Counted from the first letter of the stretch, positions 35,863-45,024 are shown. The stretch is 64,000 bases of DNA from Glaciecola sp965660625 (GCA_965660625.1 CBFIAR010000006.1:90318-154317), one strand, 5' to 3'. Numbers and translations: made by a program. The notes: generated from the sequence alone by a model not told the origin.

Positions 35863-38202
35863 ATGTTACCCACTTCAGTATTTTTCGAAAATATCGACTA
35901 TATTTTCCTCAGTTGCAACAGCAACTATACGATCGAACACTGTAATCCTTTCACAACACGAACAACCGCTTTCAAGTCAGCCGTTTTTATTGGCAAAAAT
36001 TTATTTTCATTTTTTCATCCTGATGAACGTGCCGAGGTAGCCGAAGCATTAACGCAGACTAACTCCAATAGTAAGTATCATACTCATCGTTTCATGAAAG
36101 CTGATGGCAATTTTTTTTGGTTTAAATGGCAGTTCAGCGCAGATCAAACGAAAAGCACTTACTACATTATTGGAGAGGATGTTTCCGAAAGTAAAAGAAT
36201 TAGTTCCGCACTGAGCGTATTAGAGAGCGTTACCGACACTGGCTATTGGGAGATTGATTTAGATACTCGGTATTTATATTGGTCTGAATATGTTCATCGT
36301 ATTCACCAGACTGACTCTGAAACGTTCAAACCTAAATTAGAAGACGGTTTGAGGTTTTTTCCTCCGGATGCATTACAGTTATTAACCAGTGCACTACAAA
36401 AATTAGAGCAAACAGGCGAACCTTATGCGGTTGATTTAAATTTTATTAGTAGTAAAGGTGAAAACTTAATAGTAAATGCAAGGGGTTTTTCAGAAGTTAT
36501 TAATGGCCGAGTCGTCAGAAACTTTGGGACTTTCAAAGACCTCACTACGCAAAAAGAAGACGAGATAGCACGTCAAAGCTTAGAACAGAGAGTGGTACTC
36601 GCCCTTCAAGCAGCTAAAATAGGTGTTTGGGATTACGATATCGTCAACGATAAACTGACCTGGGATGATAGATTATTTGGAATTTATGGACGTGCTAAAG
36701 ACACTTTCAGGGGGGTGTTAGAAGACTGGAGTGACAGTGTGTACCCTGATGACTTGGTCGAAGCGCAGCAAGCATTTATAGATTCAATTAACAACCACTC
36801 GTATTTTAACCACGAATTTAGAGTGGTGACGGACAGCGGTGATATTCGCAGTGTACTGGGCATGGCTGCGTGTATTTATGATGCAAATAATAACGCAATA
36901 AAAGCTACTGGCGTTAATATTGATCTGACTGAAGCAAATAAAATAAAAGATGAATTGAAAGCTATCAGTGAGCGCGCACAAAATAATGCTAAACTGGCCC
37001 TAAAAATGGCTGAAAAGGCAAGCGCTGCAGATCTACAAAAAAGGGAATTTTTAGCCAACATTAGCCATGAAATACGCACGCCAATTTCGGGTGTGATAGG
37101 TCTCGTTGACATGCTCTTAGACGATGCCGACGTGCGTGCAATGGACAACGAAAAGCGTAAATATTACTTAGGCCTAATTAAAAACAGCTCACGGCATTTG
37201 CTCAATATTATTACGGATATGCTCGATTTTTCTAAAATTGAAGCAGGTAAGATTAACATTAGTAGCCAACAGTTTAACTTGTCGACCTTAGTTTCAGAGT
37301 TAATTAATGACTTTTCACATCGTGCGGCGGAGAAAGGTCTGAAATTTGATTATCAGTCCGTTGGTATGGAAAATGTGGATTGCATTGGAGATCCCCACAG
37401 ATTAAGGCAAATACTCTATAATTTGTTAGGAAATGCGATTAAGTTCACTAGTACTGGTAAAATCTGTGTGCGAGCTCGTCTTAATAGTAAAACGCATGAA
37501 AAAGCTAACTTCATTTGTGCAATTATGGACACTGGTATTGGTATTGAAGAAGGCAATCTACGAATTTTGTTCGAAGCATTCGAGCAAGTAGACTCAAGCG
37601 CTGCCAGCAAAGCTCAAGGCACGGGTTTGGGCTTACCCATCAGCAGGAAACTTGCAGAGCTAATGGGAGGCTCTATCAATGTAAAGAGTAAATTTGGCGT
37701 AGGTTCTAATTTTACGATTAATCTCCCGTTTGGCACGAGCGGAAAATCTGAGGAGAGCTGCTCGCCGATGACAAATGGCCAAGCGAACGATATAAATAAT
37801 TATTTCTTTGAAAACTGCCATGCGCTCGTTGCTGAAGATAATGAGATTAATCAAGTTGTTATTCAGAGCTTACTCAGCCAGTTAAATATCAAATGCACTT
37901 TGGCATCTGATGGCGAAGACGCCTTAGTCTATTTAGAATCAAGCGACGCAGCTAAATATAACTTTATTTTAATGGATTGCCAAATGCCTAAACTCGATGG
38001 ATTTGAAACCACTAGAATGATTCGTCACGACGAGAAATATCAAAAAGTGAAAAACATACCCATCATCGCATTGACTGCTAATGCAATGACAAGCGATAAG
38101 GAAAAGTGTTTACGGGCTGGTATGAATGGCTTTTTAGCCAAACCGGTCAATAAAGCATTACTAAGCGCTAGTGTCATTGAATTACTCCAAGTTTCTAAAT
38201 AG
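35863..38202 (+). CDS. PAS-PAS-PAS hybrid histidine kinase with receiver domain
   Basis: 779 residues from ATG 35863 (AAGGGAG 4-5 bases upstream; the adjacent TTG is too close). There is no transmembrane helix, so it is cytosolic. Three PAS/PAC units fill about 1-370 (FIGKNLFSFFHPDERAEV; DTGYWEIDLDTRYLYWSE; AKIGVWDYDIVNDKLTWDDR). A coiled linker leads to HisKA with the phospho-histidine in NISHEIRTPISG. The ATPase shows N-box LYNLLGNAIKF, DTGIGIE and GTGLGLPIS. The C-terminal receiver has ALVAEDNEIN and the phospho-acceptor aspartate in LMDCQMPKLDG, then ALTANAM and LAKPVNK. No partner regulator is adjacent; the signal is unknown. Confidence 0.88.
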   Translation: MLPTSVFFENIDYIFLSCNSNYTIEHCNPFTTRTTAFKSAVFIGKNLFSFFHPDERAEVAEALTQTNSNSKYHTHRFMKADGNFFWFKWQFSADQTKSTYYIIGEDVSESKRISSALSVLESVTDTGYWEIDLDTRYLYWSEYVHRIHQTDSETFKPKLEDGLRFFPPDALQLLTSALQKLEQTGEPYAVDLNFISSKGENLIVNARGFSEVINGRVVRNFGTFKDLTTQKEDEIARQSLEQRVVLALQAAKIGVWDYDIVNDKLTWDDRLFGIYGRAKDTFRGVLEDWSDSVYPDDLVEAQQAFIDSINNHSYFNHEFRVVTDSGDIRSVLGMAACIYDANNNAIKATGVNIDLTEANKIKDELKAISERAQNNAKLALKMAEKASAADLQKREFLANISHEIRTPISGVIGLVDMLLDDADVRAMDNEKRKYYLGLIKNSSRHLLNIITDMLDFSKIEAGKINISSQQFNLSTLVSELINDFSHRAAEKGLKFDYQSVGMENVDCIGDPHRLRQILYNLLGNAIKFTSTGKICVRARLNSKTHEKANFICAIMDTGIGIEEGNLRILFEAFEQVDSSAASKAQGTGLGLPISRKLAELMGGSINVKSKFGVGSNFTINLPFGTSGKSEESCSPMTNGQANDINNYFFENCHALVAEDNEINQVVIQSLLSQLNIKCTLASDGEDALVYLESSDAAKYNFILMDCQMPKLDGFETTRMIRHDEKYQKVKNIPIIALTANAMTSDKEKCLRAGMNGFLAKPVNKALLSASVIELLQVSK

Positions 38203-38336
38203 GCAAATAAGCCGAAGGTTATAATACTTTAATCTCATCACTATGTTTTTCATGGTATTTCCCCAGGTTTGGTAGTAAGTATAATATCCATTATTTCGAT
38301 GTCTAATTATCAATTTAAGGTGAAACACAGTCAATT

Positions 38337-39500
38337 ATGTCGACTCAAGTTGTACTTCCCAAAATACTGCAAATTGGCCCACATGCATTAAGCAAAATTG
38401 CAGACATTATTGCGAGTTTAGGATGCTCTCGTCCAATTATAGTGACTGATAAAACCATGCTTGAACTCGGTTATGTTCAAACGCTCTTAACGCAATTTGA
38501 GGGCGCGGAGCAACTGCCAGACGTATTTGACAATACTATCCCTGAACCGACAGTAGCCTCAATTATGCAGGCAGTGAGTAAAGTACAAAGTAAAGCTTAT
38601 GATTGTATTATCGCCCTGGGTGGTGGGAGCCCGATTGATACGGCAAAGGCCGTATCTGTGCTAGTCACATTCGGCGGCGAAATGAAAGACTACAAGTTTC
38701 CTTTCATACAAACTCAATCAGGTTTACCTGTTATTGCCATCCCTACTACTGCTGGTACCGGATCTGAAGTCACTAAATTCACGATTATTACTGATCAGGA
38801 TACGGACGAAAAAATGCTCTGTGCCGGTCCTGGTTTTATGCCTGCTGCTGCACTTATTGATTACACTCTGACCCTGAGTTTACCTCCGCGCATTACCGCA
38901 GATACAGGTATTGATGCCTTAACTCATGCAATTGAAGCGTATGTGAGTAAAAAAGCGAATTTGTACAGTGACAGTCAAGCATTGGCGGCAATCAAACTGC
39001 TTGCACCTAACTTGCGAGAAGCTTACAACAACGGCAAAAATGAAGGATGCAGAGAGGCAATGATGTTAGGTGCCACCTTAGCTGGATTAGCGTTTTCTAA
39101 CGCATCCGTTGCTCTGGTGCATGGAATGAGTCGACCTATAGGCGCTTTCTTTCACGTTCCTCACGGTCTGTCCAATGCAATGCTGCTGCCCAGTGTTACT
39201 GAATTTTCGGTTAAGTCTGCAACGGTTCGTTACGCAACTTGTGCGCGCACAATGGGTGTTGCCGCGAACCATCATTCTGATGAGCAGGCTTGCAAACTGC
39301 TTATTAGTGAACTGCATCAAATTAATATCGACCTTGAGGTCCCAACTCCGCGAGAATTTGGTATTGAAAAGGAAGCGTTTTTTGCAGTTTGCACAACAAT
39401 GGCTGAACAAGCATTAGCGTCTGGTTCGCCGGGAAATAATCCTATCCTGCCAAGTATTGAGGAAATGGTTGCGATTTATCATGGGTTATGGGACAGATAA
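38337..39500 (+). CDS. Iron-containing alcohol dehydrogenase
   Basis: 387 residues, typical length. The NAD(P) loop is IALGGGSPIDTAKAVSVL. IPTTAGTGSEVTKFTIITD and DTGIDALTHAIEAYVS follow. Metal-ligand histidines lie in LVHGMSRPIGAFFHVPHG (also HAIEAY). Group III metal-dependent alcohol dehydrogenases oxidise or reduce primary alcohols and aldehydes. Next to lipid genes it could act on fatty alcohols or short-chain alcohols, but substrate cannot be read. It is immediately followed by the ndh pseudogene. Confidence 0.87.
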   Translation: MSTQVVLPKILQIGPHALSKIADIIASLGCSRPIIVTDKTMLELGYVQTLLTQFEGAEQLPDVFDNTIPEPTVASIMQAVSKVQSKAYDCIIALGGGSPIDTAKAVSVLVTFGGEMKDYKFPFIQTQSGLPVIAIPTTAGTGSEVTKFTIITDQDTDEKMLCAGPGFMPAAALIDYTLTLSLPPRITADTGIDALTHAIEAYVSKKANLYSDSQALAAIKLLAPNLREAYNNGKNEGCREAMMLGATLAGLAFSNASVALVHGMSRPIGAFFHVPHGLSNAMLLPSVTEFSVKSATVRYATCARTMGVAANHHSDEQACKLLISELHQINIDLEVPTPREFGIEKEAFFAVCTTMAEQALASGSPGNNPILPSIEEMVAIYHGLWDR

Positions 39501-39533
39501 CTTTTAATTAACCAACACAAAACTGGCAATTGA

Positions 39534-39997
39534 ATGATAAATTTACAAACCCACAACTCAGTGATGACGAGTAACAAAAATATCATTATTGTTGGTGGTG
39601 GAGCTGGTGGATTAGAGCTCGCTGTGAAACTGGGTGCGTCGCTACAAAACGCACTGCTAGAAATGTGATTTTGGTTGATAAAAATAGAACACACATATGG
39701 AAGCCCCTTTTACATGAAGTCGCTGCCGGTTCGCTTGACCCCGATATTGAAGGCGCCCATTTTGCCGCATTAATAATGGCATCAACTGTTTCCTTGTCCA
39801 CCTATTCAACAATTGGTAGTCTAATGGGCAACATGACCAGCGGTAGCATGTTCATAGAGGGGCGCCTAGTGCGCCTAGTCGATATTAGTTTGTACGGAAT
39901 GCATCAAGTGGTTATTTATGGCAAATTTAAAACACTGCTATTCGTGTTTTTGAGTCGAATAAATAATAGATTACGGCCGCCCCTAAAGCTGCATTAG
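39534..39997 (+). pseudogene. ndh: Type II NADH dehydrogenase remnant (ndh), internally deleted and frameshifted
   Basis: Both ends of NDH-2 are present but the middle is gone. The N-terminal FAD fold (NIIIVGGGAGGLELAVKLGA, from about 39576) breaks by frameshift near 39650 and resumes as ARNVILVDKNRTHIWKPLLH with EVAAGSLD. At 39748 it jumps, through a 45-base insert, to the C-terminal end STYSTIGSLMGNMTSGSMF and onward to RPPLKLH and a stop at 39997. E. coli Ndh ends in nearly the same residues. About 290 internal residues, including the NAD-binding site, are lost, so it cannot be functional. An intact ndh is presumably elsewhere. Confidence 0.8.
39748..39792 (-). repeat. 45-bp inverted copy of the nitroreductase gene inside the ndh remnant
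   Basis: Exact reverse complement of 40098-40142. It encodes ETVDAIINAAKWAPS on the minus strand and exactly fills the junction between the ndh N-terminal and C-terminal pieces. The flanking bases differ from the source on both sides. Confidence 0.9.
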
Positions 39998-40028
39998 TAG
40001 TCACTATATCTAACATATTGAGGTTTTT

Positions 40029-40700
40029 ATGAATTTTGCAGAATTTGCTGCTTCTCGAAAAAGTGTTCGCGGTTTTAAGCAAAAAGCAGTTACCAAAGAA
40101 ACAGTTGATGCCATTATTAATGCGGCAAAATGGGCGCCTTCATCATACAACACGCAAACGTGGAAAGTTCATGTTGTGACTGGCAATGTGTTGGATAAAA
40201 TACGCGAAGGTAATACTCAAGACACGATTGCTGGTAAGCCTCATGTGCGCGATTTTCCTTACAAAGAAGATTATCAAGGTGTGCACAGAAAACGCCAGGT
40301 TGACGTTGCAATTCAGCTATTTGATGTAATGGGTATCAAGCGAGAAGACAAAGAAAAGAGAATGGATTGGATGATGAGAGGTTTCCGTCAGTTCGATGCG
40401 CCAGTATCGCTTGTTCTTACTTACGACAAATCATTAGAGCCCGCGGGTATCACTCAATTTGGTTTAGGCTCTTTAGCTTACGGCATTGTGCTTGCTGCGT
40501 GGGACCTTGGCTTAGGGTGTGTTATCAATGGCCAAGGTATTATGCAGTCCGATGTTGTGCATAAGTACGCAGAAATACCGGACACTGAGGCAATTATGAT
40601 TTGTATTGCTTTGGGTTATCCCGATGAGGATTTTGCTGCCAATGATGTGCGCTCTGTGCGTGCAGATAATAAAGAGTTTGTGAAGTATCATGGTTTTTGA
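40029..40700 (+). CDS. Nitroreductase-family FMN oxidoreductase
   Basis: 223 residues. The N-terminal FMN-binding start is ASRKSVRGFK, then IINAAKWAPSSYNTQTW. GLGSLAYGIVLAAWDLGLG followed by CVINGQGI is the family core, and MICIALGYPDEDF closes it near the C-terminus. These homodimeric enzymes reduce nitro groups, quinones or flavins with NAD(P)H. GAGGTTTTT precedes ATG 40029. Bases 40098-40142 of this gene were copied in inverted orientation into the neighbouring ndh remnant. The gene itself looks intact. Confidence 0.87.
   Translation: MNFAEFAASRKSVRGFKQKAVTKETVDAIINAAKWAPSSYNTQTWKVHVVTGNVLDKIREGNTQDTIAGKPHVRDFPYKEDYQGVHRKRQVDVAIQLFDVMGIKREDKEKRMDWMMRGFRQFDAPVSLVLTYDKSLEPAGITQFGLGSLAYGIVLAAWDLGLGCVINGQGIMQSDVVHKYAEIPDTEAIMICIALGYPDEDFAANDVRSVRADNKEFVKYHGF
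40098..40142 (+). repeat. Source copy of the 45-bp inverted repeat
   Basis: Within the intact nitroreductase gene; identical in inverted orientation to 39748-39792, about 305 bases upstream. Confidence 0.9.
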
Positions 40701-40836
40701 GCTAAACAAAAAATTGAGACAATAATCTACGCATTAGAAACCGCAGTATTGACCTATTTAAAAATTAATTTTTGCTCAGTCATGCCGATAAATCAAAGAC
40801 CAAAGCAAGTCTTTTTCATAACATTGGCGGACCGTA

Positions 40837-41717
40837 TGGGATTTTTTGAAAATAAAAAATCAGCAGACACCAATCGTGCAATTAAATGCATGTAAGGTAG
40901 AAAAAAAATAGCCCAATCTTACGTTACCTGCGATAGAGCATTCTGTGCCATTTATAACATTCAAACCAGATGGCACGATTATTCGTGCAAATAATTTATT
41001 TTTGCGGTTGTTTGAATACCGCCTTGAAGAAATAAAAGGAAAGGAAATCATCATAAAGCGCTTTGTGAAGACGATTATATTCGTTCACCAGAATACTCTG
41101 CACTATGAAATGGTTTAAGCTCTGGAGTGGCAAAGCACGGGCACATTCCGAGAAAAACTGTACCCAGCAAAAAGGTATGGTTAGAAGCCTCCTATTTTCC
41201 GGAGGTAGATGACAGCGGGAGAGTGGTTAAAGTCGTTAAAATTGCTAAAGATATCACTGCATCTACTACAGATAATGCGGACAAAGAAGCGCTCCTATTA
41301 ACGCTAGACAATTTTATGACAGTGATTAAATTCACTTCAGATGTTCATATATGAGAAGCCAACGATAATTTTTTATCGGTAATGGGATATACCAATAAAG
41401 AGATATTCAATAAGCCTCATAAAATATGTTGTTACGACGATTTTTACCAAGATAATCCAGACTTTTTGGCAAGGTTGGGGGCAGATGAAGTACGAAAACT
41501 TGCAGGCCAAACAGCATCGTCTTCTACATAAATTTCAGAAGTCATTAATGCAAACAGCCGATTGATAGAACAATTGCTAGAAAAGATGAATATAGTTGAT
41601 AAGTTATCTAGCAGCAGGGTTAAGCTGAACAGCTCTGTCTCATCAAGCATAAATGAAGTTGAGCAATACAGTGTGTCTGCGCTCGCAGTCATGATGTCGC
41701 AACTTACAGAGTGATAA
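40837..41717 (+). pseudogene. Decayed PAS-PAS methyl-accepting chemotaxis protein
   Basis: Fragments in changing frames spell a double-PAS chemoreceptor. MGFFENKKSADTNRAIK is the start. A PAS core follows (FKPDGTIIRANNLFLRLFEY, LEEIKGKE, CEDDYIRSPEYSALW), then WLEASYFPEVDDSGRVVKVV with KIAKDIT, a second PAS (EANDNFLSVMGYTNKEIF, ICCYDDFYQDNPDFLARLG) and the stub of a signalling helix ending with INEVEQYSVSALAVMMSQL. At least three in-frame stops (about 40894, 41352, 41529) and several frameshifts interrupt it, and the conserved MCP hairpin is missing. The longest surviving open piece is 41127-41354. Function is lost. Confidence 0.7.
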
Positions 41718-41877
41718 AAAAGAGTTCACATAAAATAAGGGGATCAATTAAGCCTTGTTTTATTGCTGTTTTTTATTGGCTCAGGTGAAACTTGCTTAGT
41801 TAATTTAAACAATTTGGATGCCATTTTGCTGCGTCTTCAATATTATTAAGAGCATTGGAACGCTTCAATAACGCAGA

Positions 41878-42375
41878 TTATTTTTTCTTTTTAATAAGCT
41901 TATGCGCGAGATATTTTTGTAGTAAAGAAATAAAAATGAGTTGCTCGTCATGGTCAAATATTGAAACGATTTTTTCTTGTATTTTCACATGATCTAAAAT
42001 CACTTCATCAATCAATTTCAAGCCTTTTTTTGTTAATCCTACATTAACACTCCGTTTATCGTCTTTTCTTGTTTTTCTTTTGACTAAGCCCTTTTTCTCT
42101 AATTTATCTATTCTGGTAGTCATCGTGCCGGAGGTAATGCGCATTTGCTCAAGTAACTCAGAGGGCGAAAGCGAATGGGGTGGTCCTGAACGCAACAATG
42201 TTGCGAGTACATCAAAACCCGCATCAGTTAATTTATAACCTTCAAAATGGGCGCAAAGTTCATCATTCATTTCTTTACTGGCTAGTTGCAAACGCGCAAT
42301 AAGTGCCATCGGTGCAGTATTTAAATCAGGGTGTTGCTGCGACCATTGTTGAATTTTTTTTTGAACTGGATCCAT
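41878..42375 (-). CDS. MarR-family transcriptional regulator
   Basis: 165 residues from ATG 42375; an in-frame extension to 42462 would read through the operator below and is less likely. The winged-helix core is clear: YKLTDAGFDVLATLLRSGPP, LSPSELLEQMRITSGTMTTR (recognition helix) and the wing LVKRKTRKDDKRSVNVGLT. The C-terminus is basic (HKLIKKKK). A perfect 10-base inverted repeat sits 45-70 bases upstream of the start, as expected for autoregulation. A matching operator pair occurs before the minus-strand small gene at 43725. Its ligand is unknown; MarR proteins usually answer to phenolics or oxidants. Confidence 0.83.
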   Translation of the reverse strand: MDPVQKKIQQWSQQHPDLNTAPMALIARLQLASKEMNDELCAHFEGYKLTDAGFDVLATLLRSGPPHSLSPSELLEQMRITSGTMTTRIDKLEKKGLVKRKTRKDDKRSVNVGLTKKGLKLIDEVILDHVKIQEKIVSIFDHDEQLIFISLLQKYLAHKLIKKKK

Positions 42376-42419
42376 CGGAATAATGTCTGTAACAGTTACG
42401 CTTAACGCAAGATACTGAC

Positions 42420-42445
42420 AGTTTATCTTCGCGTCAAGATAAACT
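42420..42445. promoter_or_regulatory. Palindromic MarR-type operator at the marR promoter
   Basis: AGTTTATCTT (42420-42429), spacer CGCGTC, then AAGATAAACT (42436-42445), a perfect ten-base inverted repeat. Its 18-base core TATCTTCGCGTCAAGATA shares half-sites with the pair at 43856-43892. Confidence 0.65.
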
Positions 42446-42715
42446 ATACATATACTCGGCAACCCCTTTTATCTAAATAGTTAACTCAGAAGTGAGTAAA
42501 CAAAAATTGCACGATGCCGCAACAATAAAGGCATAATAATGCGCAAAAATTGCGAGATAAAAGATAATGAAATATTTCCGTAATAAAAGTGTCACATTTA
42601 TGTCATAATTCGTCCATTATTAATTTACTATACAAAAATATATCACCTCTTTTTGTTTAGTTTTCTGTCATGACAGAGATTAGAAGTTGATATTTTGAAT
42701 TCCTAAGGAGATAGC

Positions 42716-43450
42716 TTGAAACTCACCATTAAACAAACACTTTATACAATTGGGTTTCTTTTACTCAGTTACACGCCGCTCACGTATGCAAATATATCAG
42801 GTATCATGGGACCTAACATTGATCCCACTGACCGAAGCTTTCAATTCAGAACAGCAGTGTCGCTCTCTGATAACGACGCTGAACAAGATGCTTGGGCCTA
42901 TCGAGTTCACTATCAGCACGCTTTTAATGATACCTTTCGTGGTCGAATAGTGATGCAGTATCGTGATAAAGGCACTTTTGAATACGATTTTTTCAGAACC
43001 GAATTACTCTATAATTTTAAAAAGAGAGCGCAGGGAGAAATTTGGTCTAGCGCTTTTCGTTTTGATTTGAGAACTCGTCGCGGTAGTCGTCCCGAAGAGT
43101 TTGCGCTGAATTGGGGTAACGAATGGTCTTTATCGGACGGTTATAGAATGCGCACCACCTTAATACTCGGTCAGCAATTGGGCGGGAGTCGGGCTTCAAA
43201 TGATTTATCCGTGCAAACGAGGGCAAGCTTTAGTCGTAAACTCGACAACGGCACCAGAGTGGGGCTTCAAATGCTAAACCAACATGGTTATTTAGGTGAC
43301 TTTGGCCCATTAGACAAGCAAGCAATATATATTGGACCTTCAGTGAGCGGTAAGGTAGGGGGCTATGTGTATGAGTTGAGGTATTTGAACGGTATCACCA
43401 ATGGAGCGCCTGATAATAACTTTTTCTTCAGGATTACCGCTAGGCTATAA
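42716..43450 (+). CDS. Predicted outer-membrane beta-barrel protein
   Basis: 244 residues from a TTG start at 42716, supported by AAGGAG five bases upstream and by the signal peptide that then follows (LYTIGFLLLSYTPLTYANIS). The mature part alternates polar and aromatic residues in short strands (RIVMQYRDKGTFEYDFFRTE, RMRTTLILGQQLGG, YVYELRYLNGI) and ends in an aromatic/hydrophobic strand (NFFFRITARL), the signature of a small barrel. No family name recognised. It is divergent from marR, so the operator between them may control both. Role in transport or signalling is unknown. Confidence 0.68.
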   Translation: MKLTIKQTLYTIGFLLLSYTPLTYANISGIMGPNIDPTDRSFQFRTAVSLSDNDAEQDAWAYRVHYQHAFNDTFRGRIVMQYRDKGTFEYDFFRTELLYNFKKRAQGEIWSSAFRFDLRTRRGSRPEEFALNWGNEWSLSDGYRMRTTLILGQQLGGSRASNDLSVQTRASFSRKLDNGTRVGLQMLNQHGYLGDFGPLDKQAIYIGPSVSGKVGGYVYELRYLNGITNGAPDNNFFFRITARL

Positions 43451-43506
43451 ATAACTTAAACTCGGCTCTTAGTGCCACATCCAGCTCGCTCATATAAATC
43501 GCAGTA

Positions 43507-43529
43507 GTAGCCGTGTTTTTTACGGCTAC
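43507..43529. terminator. Hairpin between convergent genes
   Basis: GTAGCCGT / ACGGCTAC, a perfect eight-base stem with a T-rich seven-base loop, between the stops of the beta-barrel gene and the facing 49-residue gene. No T-run follows on either side. Confidence 0.4.
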
Positions 43530-43575
43530 AACCTTATATTCGGTTAATTTGAGCAAGCTGATTTTGCCAAAAGAA

Positions 43576-43725
43576 TTACTCTTTTCTTTGCTCTTCTTCC
43601 AGATTTTTGAATTTAACAATATCAGCGCCAAGTATGCGCTCAACTGTTTTTCTTCCTAAAATAGCGATGGGAGAGTAAGGGTATTTTCGTTTAAAAAATT
43701 TCTTAAATGGTTTTGTGATTATCAT
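43576..43725 (-). CDS. 49-residue basic protein, paralogue of the 98-residue protein at 60858
   Basis: ATG 43725 is preceded by a strong ribosome site, GGGAGG, about 9 bases upstream. The product, rich in K and F, contains KKFFKRKYPYSPIAILGRKT followed by VERILGADIVKFKNLEEEQ. The protein encoded at 60858-61154 has the same core (FFKKKYPYAPIAYLGRKT then VERTLDANI), so this is a real gene family and not a chance frame. Function unknown; no helix long enough to span a membrane. The upstream region carries the paired MarR-like operators at 43856-43892, suggesting repression by the neighbouring MarR protein. Confidence 0.7.
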   Translation of the reverse strand: MIITKPFKKFFKRKYPYSPIAILGRKTVERILGADIVKFKNLEEEQRKE

Positions 43726-43855
43726 AATGTTGGCCTCCCTAGGAGTCAGTTTAAATTTAACGGACGCTTTTTACACAATTTAGATAAAGCGAGTTATGTA
43801 ACGCTCGCTGCGTTAACTTTTCAATGAATAAGTCAACTTTCATCTTATATTTACT

Positions 43856-43892
43856 TTGATGTCAAGATAGTTCAAAAGTATCTTGATGTCAA
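43856..43892. promoter_or_regulatory. Paired MarR-like operator half-sites
   Basis: TTGATGTCAAGATA (43856-43869) and TATCTTGATGTCAA (43879-43892), nine bases apart. Together with the operator at 42420 they define a consensus TATCTTGATGTCAAGATA. They lie about 130 bases before the minus-strand small gene (43725) and 180 before the plus-strand secreted-protein gene (44073), so either could be the target. Confidence 0.55.
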
Positions 43893-44072
43893 ACTATTTT
43901 TGGTTTTCAGGGTGAGTGATTAACGAGGGTGGATATTGAAAGCAAAATCAGCTAAATAGCTTACCATTTTTTAATTATAAAATTGTCACCAACCCTATTA
44001 ATTTTAGCGTTACACTTGAATAAATACTAAATGACTATATATTTTTAGTTGAGTGTTGAGTGGACGCAATCA

Positions 44073-44369
44073 ATGTTAAGAATATTTCTCAGTGTAGTTT
44101 CGATATTTGTCGCAAACGCCGCCTTCGCGAGCGACAGGTTTGATCAATACGATAATAATACCTCTTATGTTCTTTGCTATGCCGATTCTGAAGTAGTTTG
44201 CAGTCAAGATATTGATGACGTCGAACTGGTTTTTTCCCCTTCATCTTGCCAAGTAAATAGCATTAAATTTGTAGGCAACTCACCTGGTTTACATGCTGAA
44301 TTTATTGCTAAATTATATCCGGCGTTTTTCACGATTAGAGCTCCTCCGCATTACTATCTATATTCTTAA
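44073..44369 (+). CDS. Small secreted protein of unknown function
   Basis: 98 residues from ATG 44073; a TTG at 44049 in frame would put eight polar residues before the signal. The signal peptide MLRIFLSVVSIFVANAAFAS is clear. The mature part of about 78 residues has three cysteines (VLCYADSEVVCSQDI, SPSSCQ) and an aromatic end (FFTIRAPPHYYLYS). No family recognised. It precedes the CBS-protein gene by 94 bases. It may be a truncated gene, since the end does not look like a domain boundary. Confidence 0.5.
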   Translation: MLRIFLSVVSIFVANAAFASDRFDQYDNNTSYVLCYADSEVVCSQDIDDVELVFSPSSCQVNSIKFVGNSPGLHAEFIAKLYPAFFTIRAPPHYYLYS

Positions 44370-44463
44370 TATTTGAAAAATTGATTGATATTTAAGGATG
44401 CTCAGTAGCCGACAAACTGTCTGCACTCTTATGCATCTAAATGGTAATGAAAAGGAAAGCTTT

Positions 44464-45024
44464 ATGAAAAATTTAACACTATACAACACTGAATATATTG
44501 ATGAATTGGTGTGGCCGAATGATGAACTATATGTTCCCAAGAACACCCCCGCGCTCAACATTTTAACTGATTTTCGTCATAACCTACCTCGAGTTATTGG
44601 TGCCAACGTTAAAGCTGTTGATGTTGAAGCAATGATGAAACTCGCACATGTGAAAATGAAGTTAGTTGTTGACACAAATAATAAATTCGTGGGCCTCATT
44701 TCATTGAGTGACTTAACTGAAGAAAACCTCCTTAGAAAAGTGAATAAAAGCACGCATCGTGAAGAGCTGCTGGTGAGCGATTTTATGCACCCTAGGGAAA
44801 GTTTGAAATGCTTTGACTACAATGAACTTTCACAGGCGACTGTAAGTGATGTTTTAGAAACACAAAAAAACAATCATCAACAGCATTGTTTAGTTATTGA
44901 TCGAGAAAAACATGAAATTAGAGGTCTGATTTCTGCACGAGATGTCGCGCGATTAATTCAGCGCTCATTTGATATTGAAGAGCACCTCTCATTTGAGGCC
45001 TTGTTCAAAGAATTGGAGATATAA
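44464..45024 (+). CDS. CBS-domain pair protein
   Basis: 186 residues from ATG 44464, preceded by AAGGAAAG; an upstream in-frame ATG at 44398 lacks a ribosome site. Two CBS motifs are seen: one ending in MKLVVDTNNKFVGLISLSDL and one in QHCLVIDREKHEIRGLISAR then DVARLI. They are joined by VSDFMHPRE. CBS pairs bind adenosyl ligands and modulate partner proteins. No catalytic domain is attached. The next gene begins directly after the stop codon, so the two are coupled and may act together. Confidence 0.78.
   Translation: MKNLTLYNTEYIDELVWPNDELYVPKNTPALNILTDFRHNLPRVIGANVKAVDVEAMMKLAHVKMKLVVDTNNKFVGLISLSDLTEENLLRKVNKSTHREELLVSDFMHPRESLKCFDYNELSQATVSDVLETQKNNHQQHCLVIDREKHEIRGLISARDVARLIQRSFDIEEHLSFEALFKELEI

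Noticed and set aside
39586..39801. Minus frame whose start resembles a nitroreductase
   Set aside because: Not a gene: the similarity is entirely the 45-bp inverted copy inside the ndh remnant.
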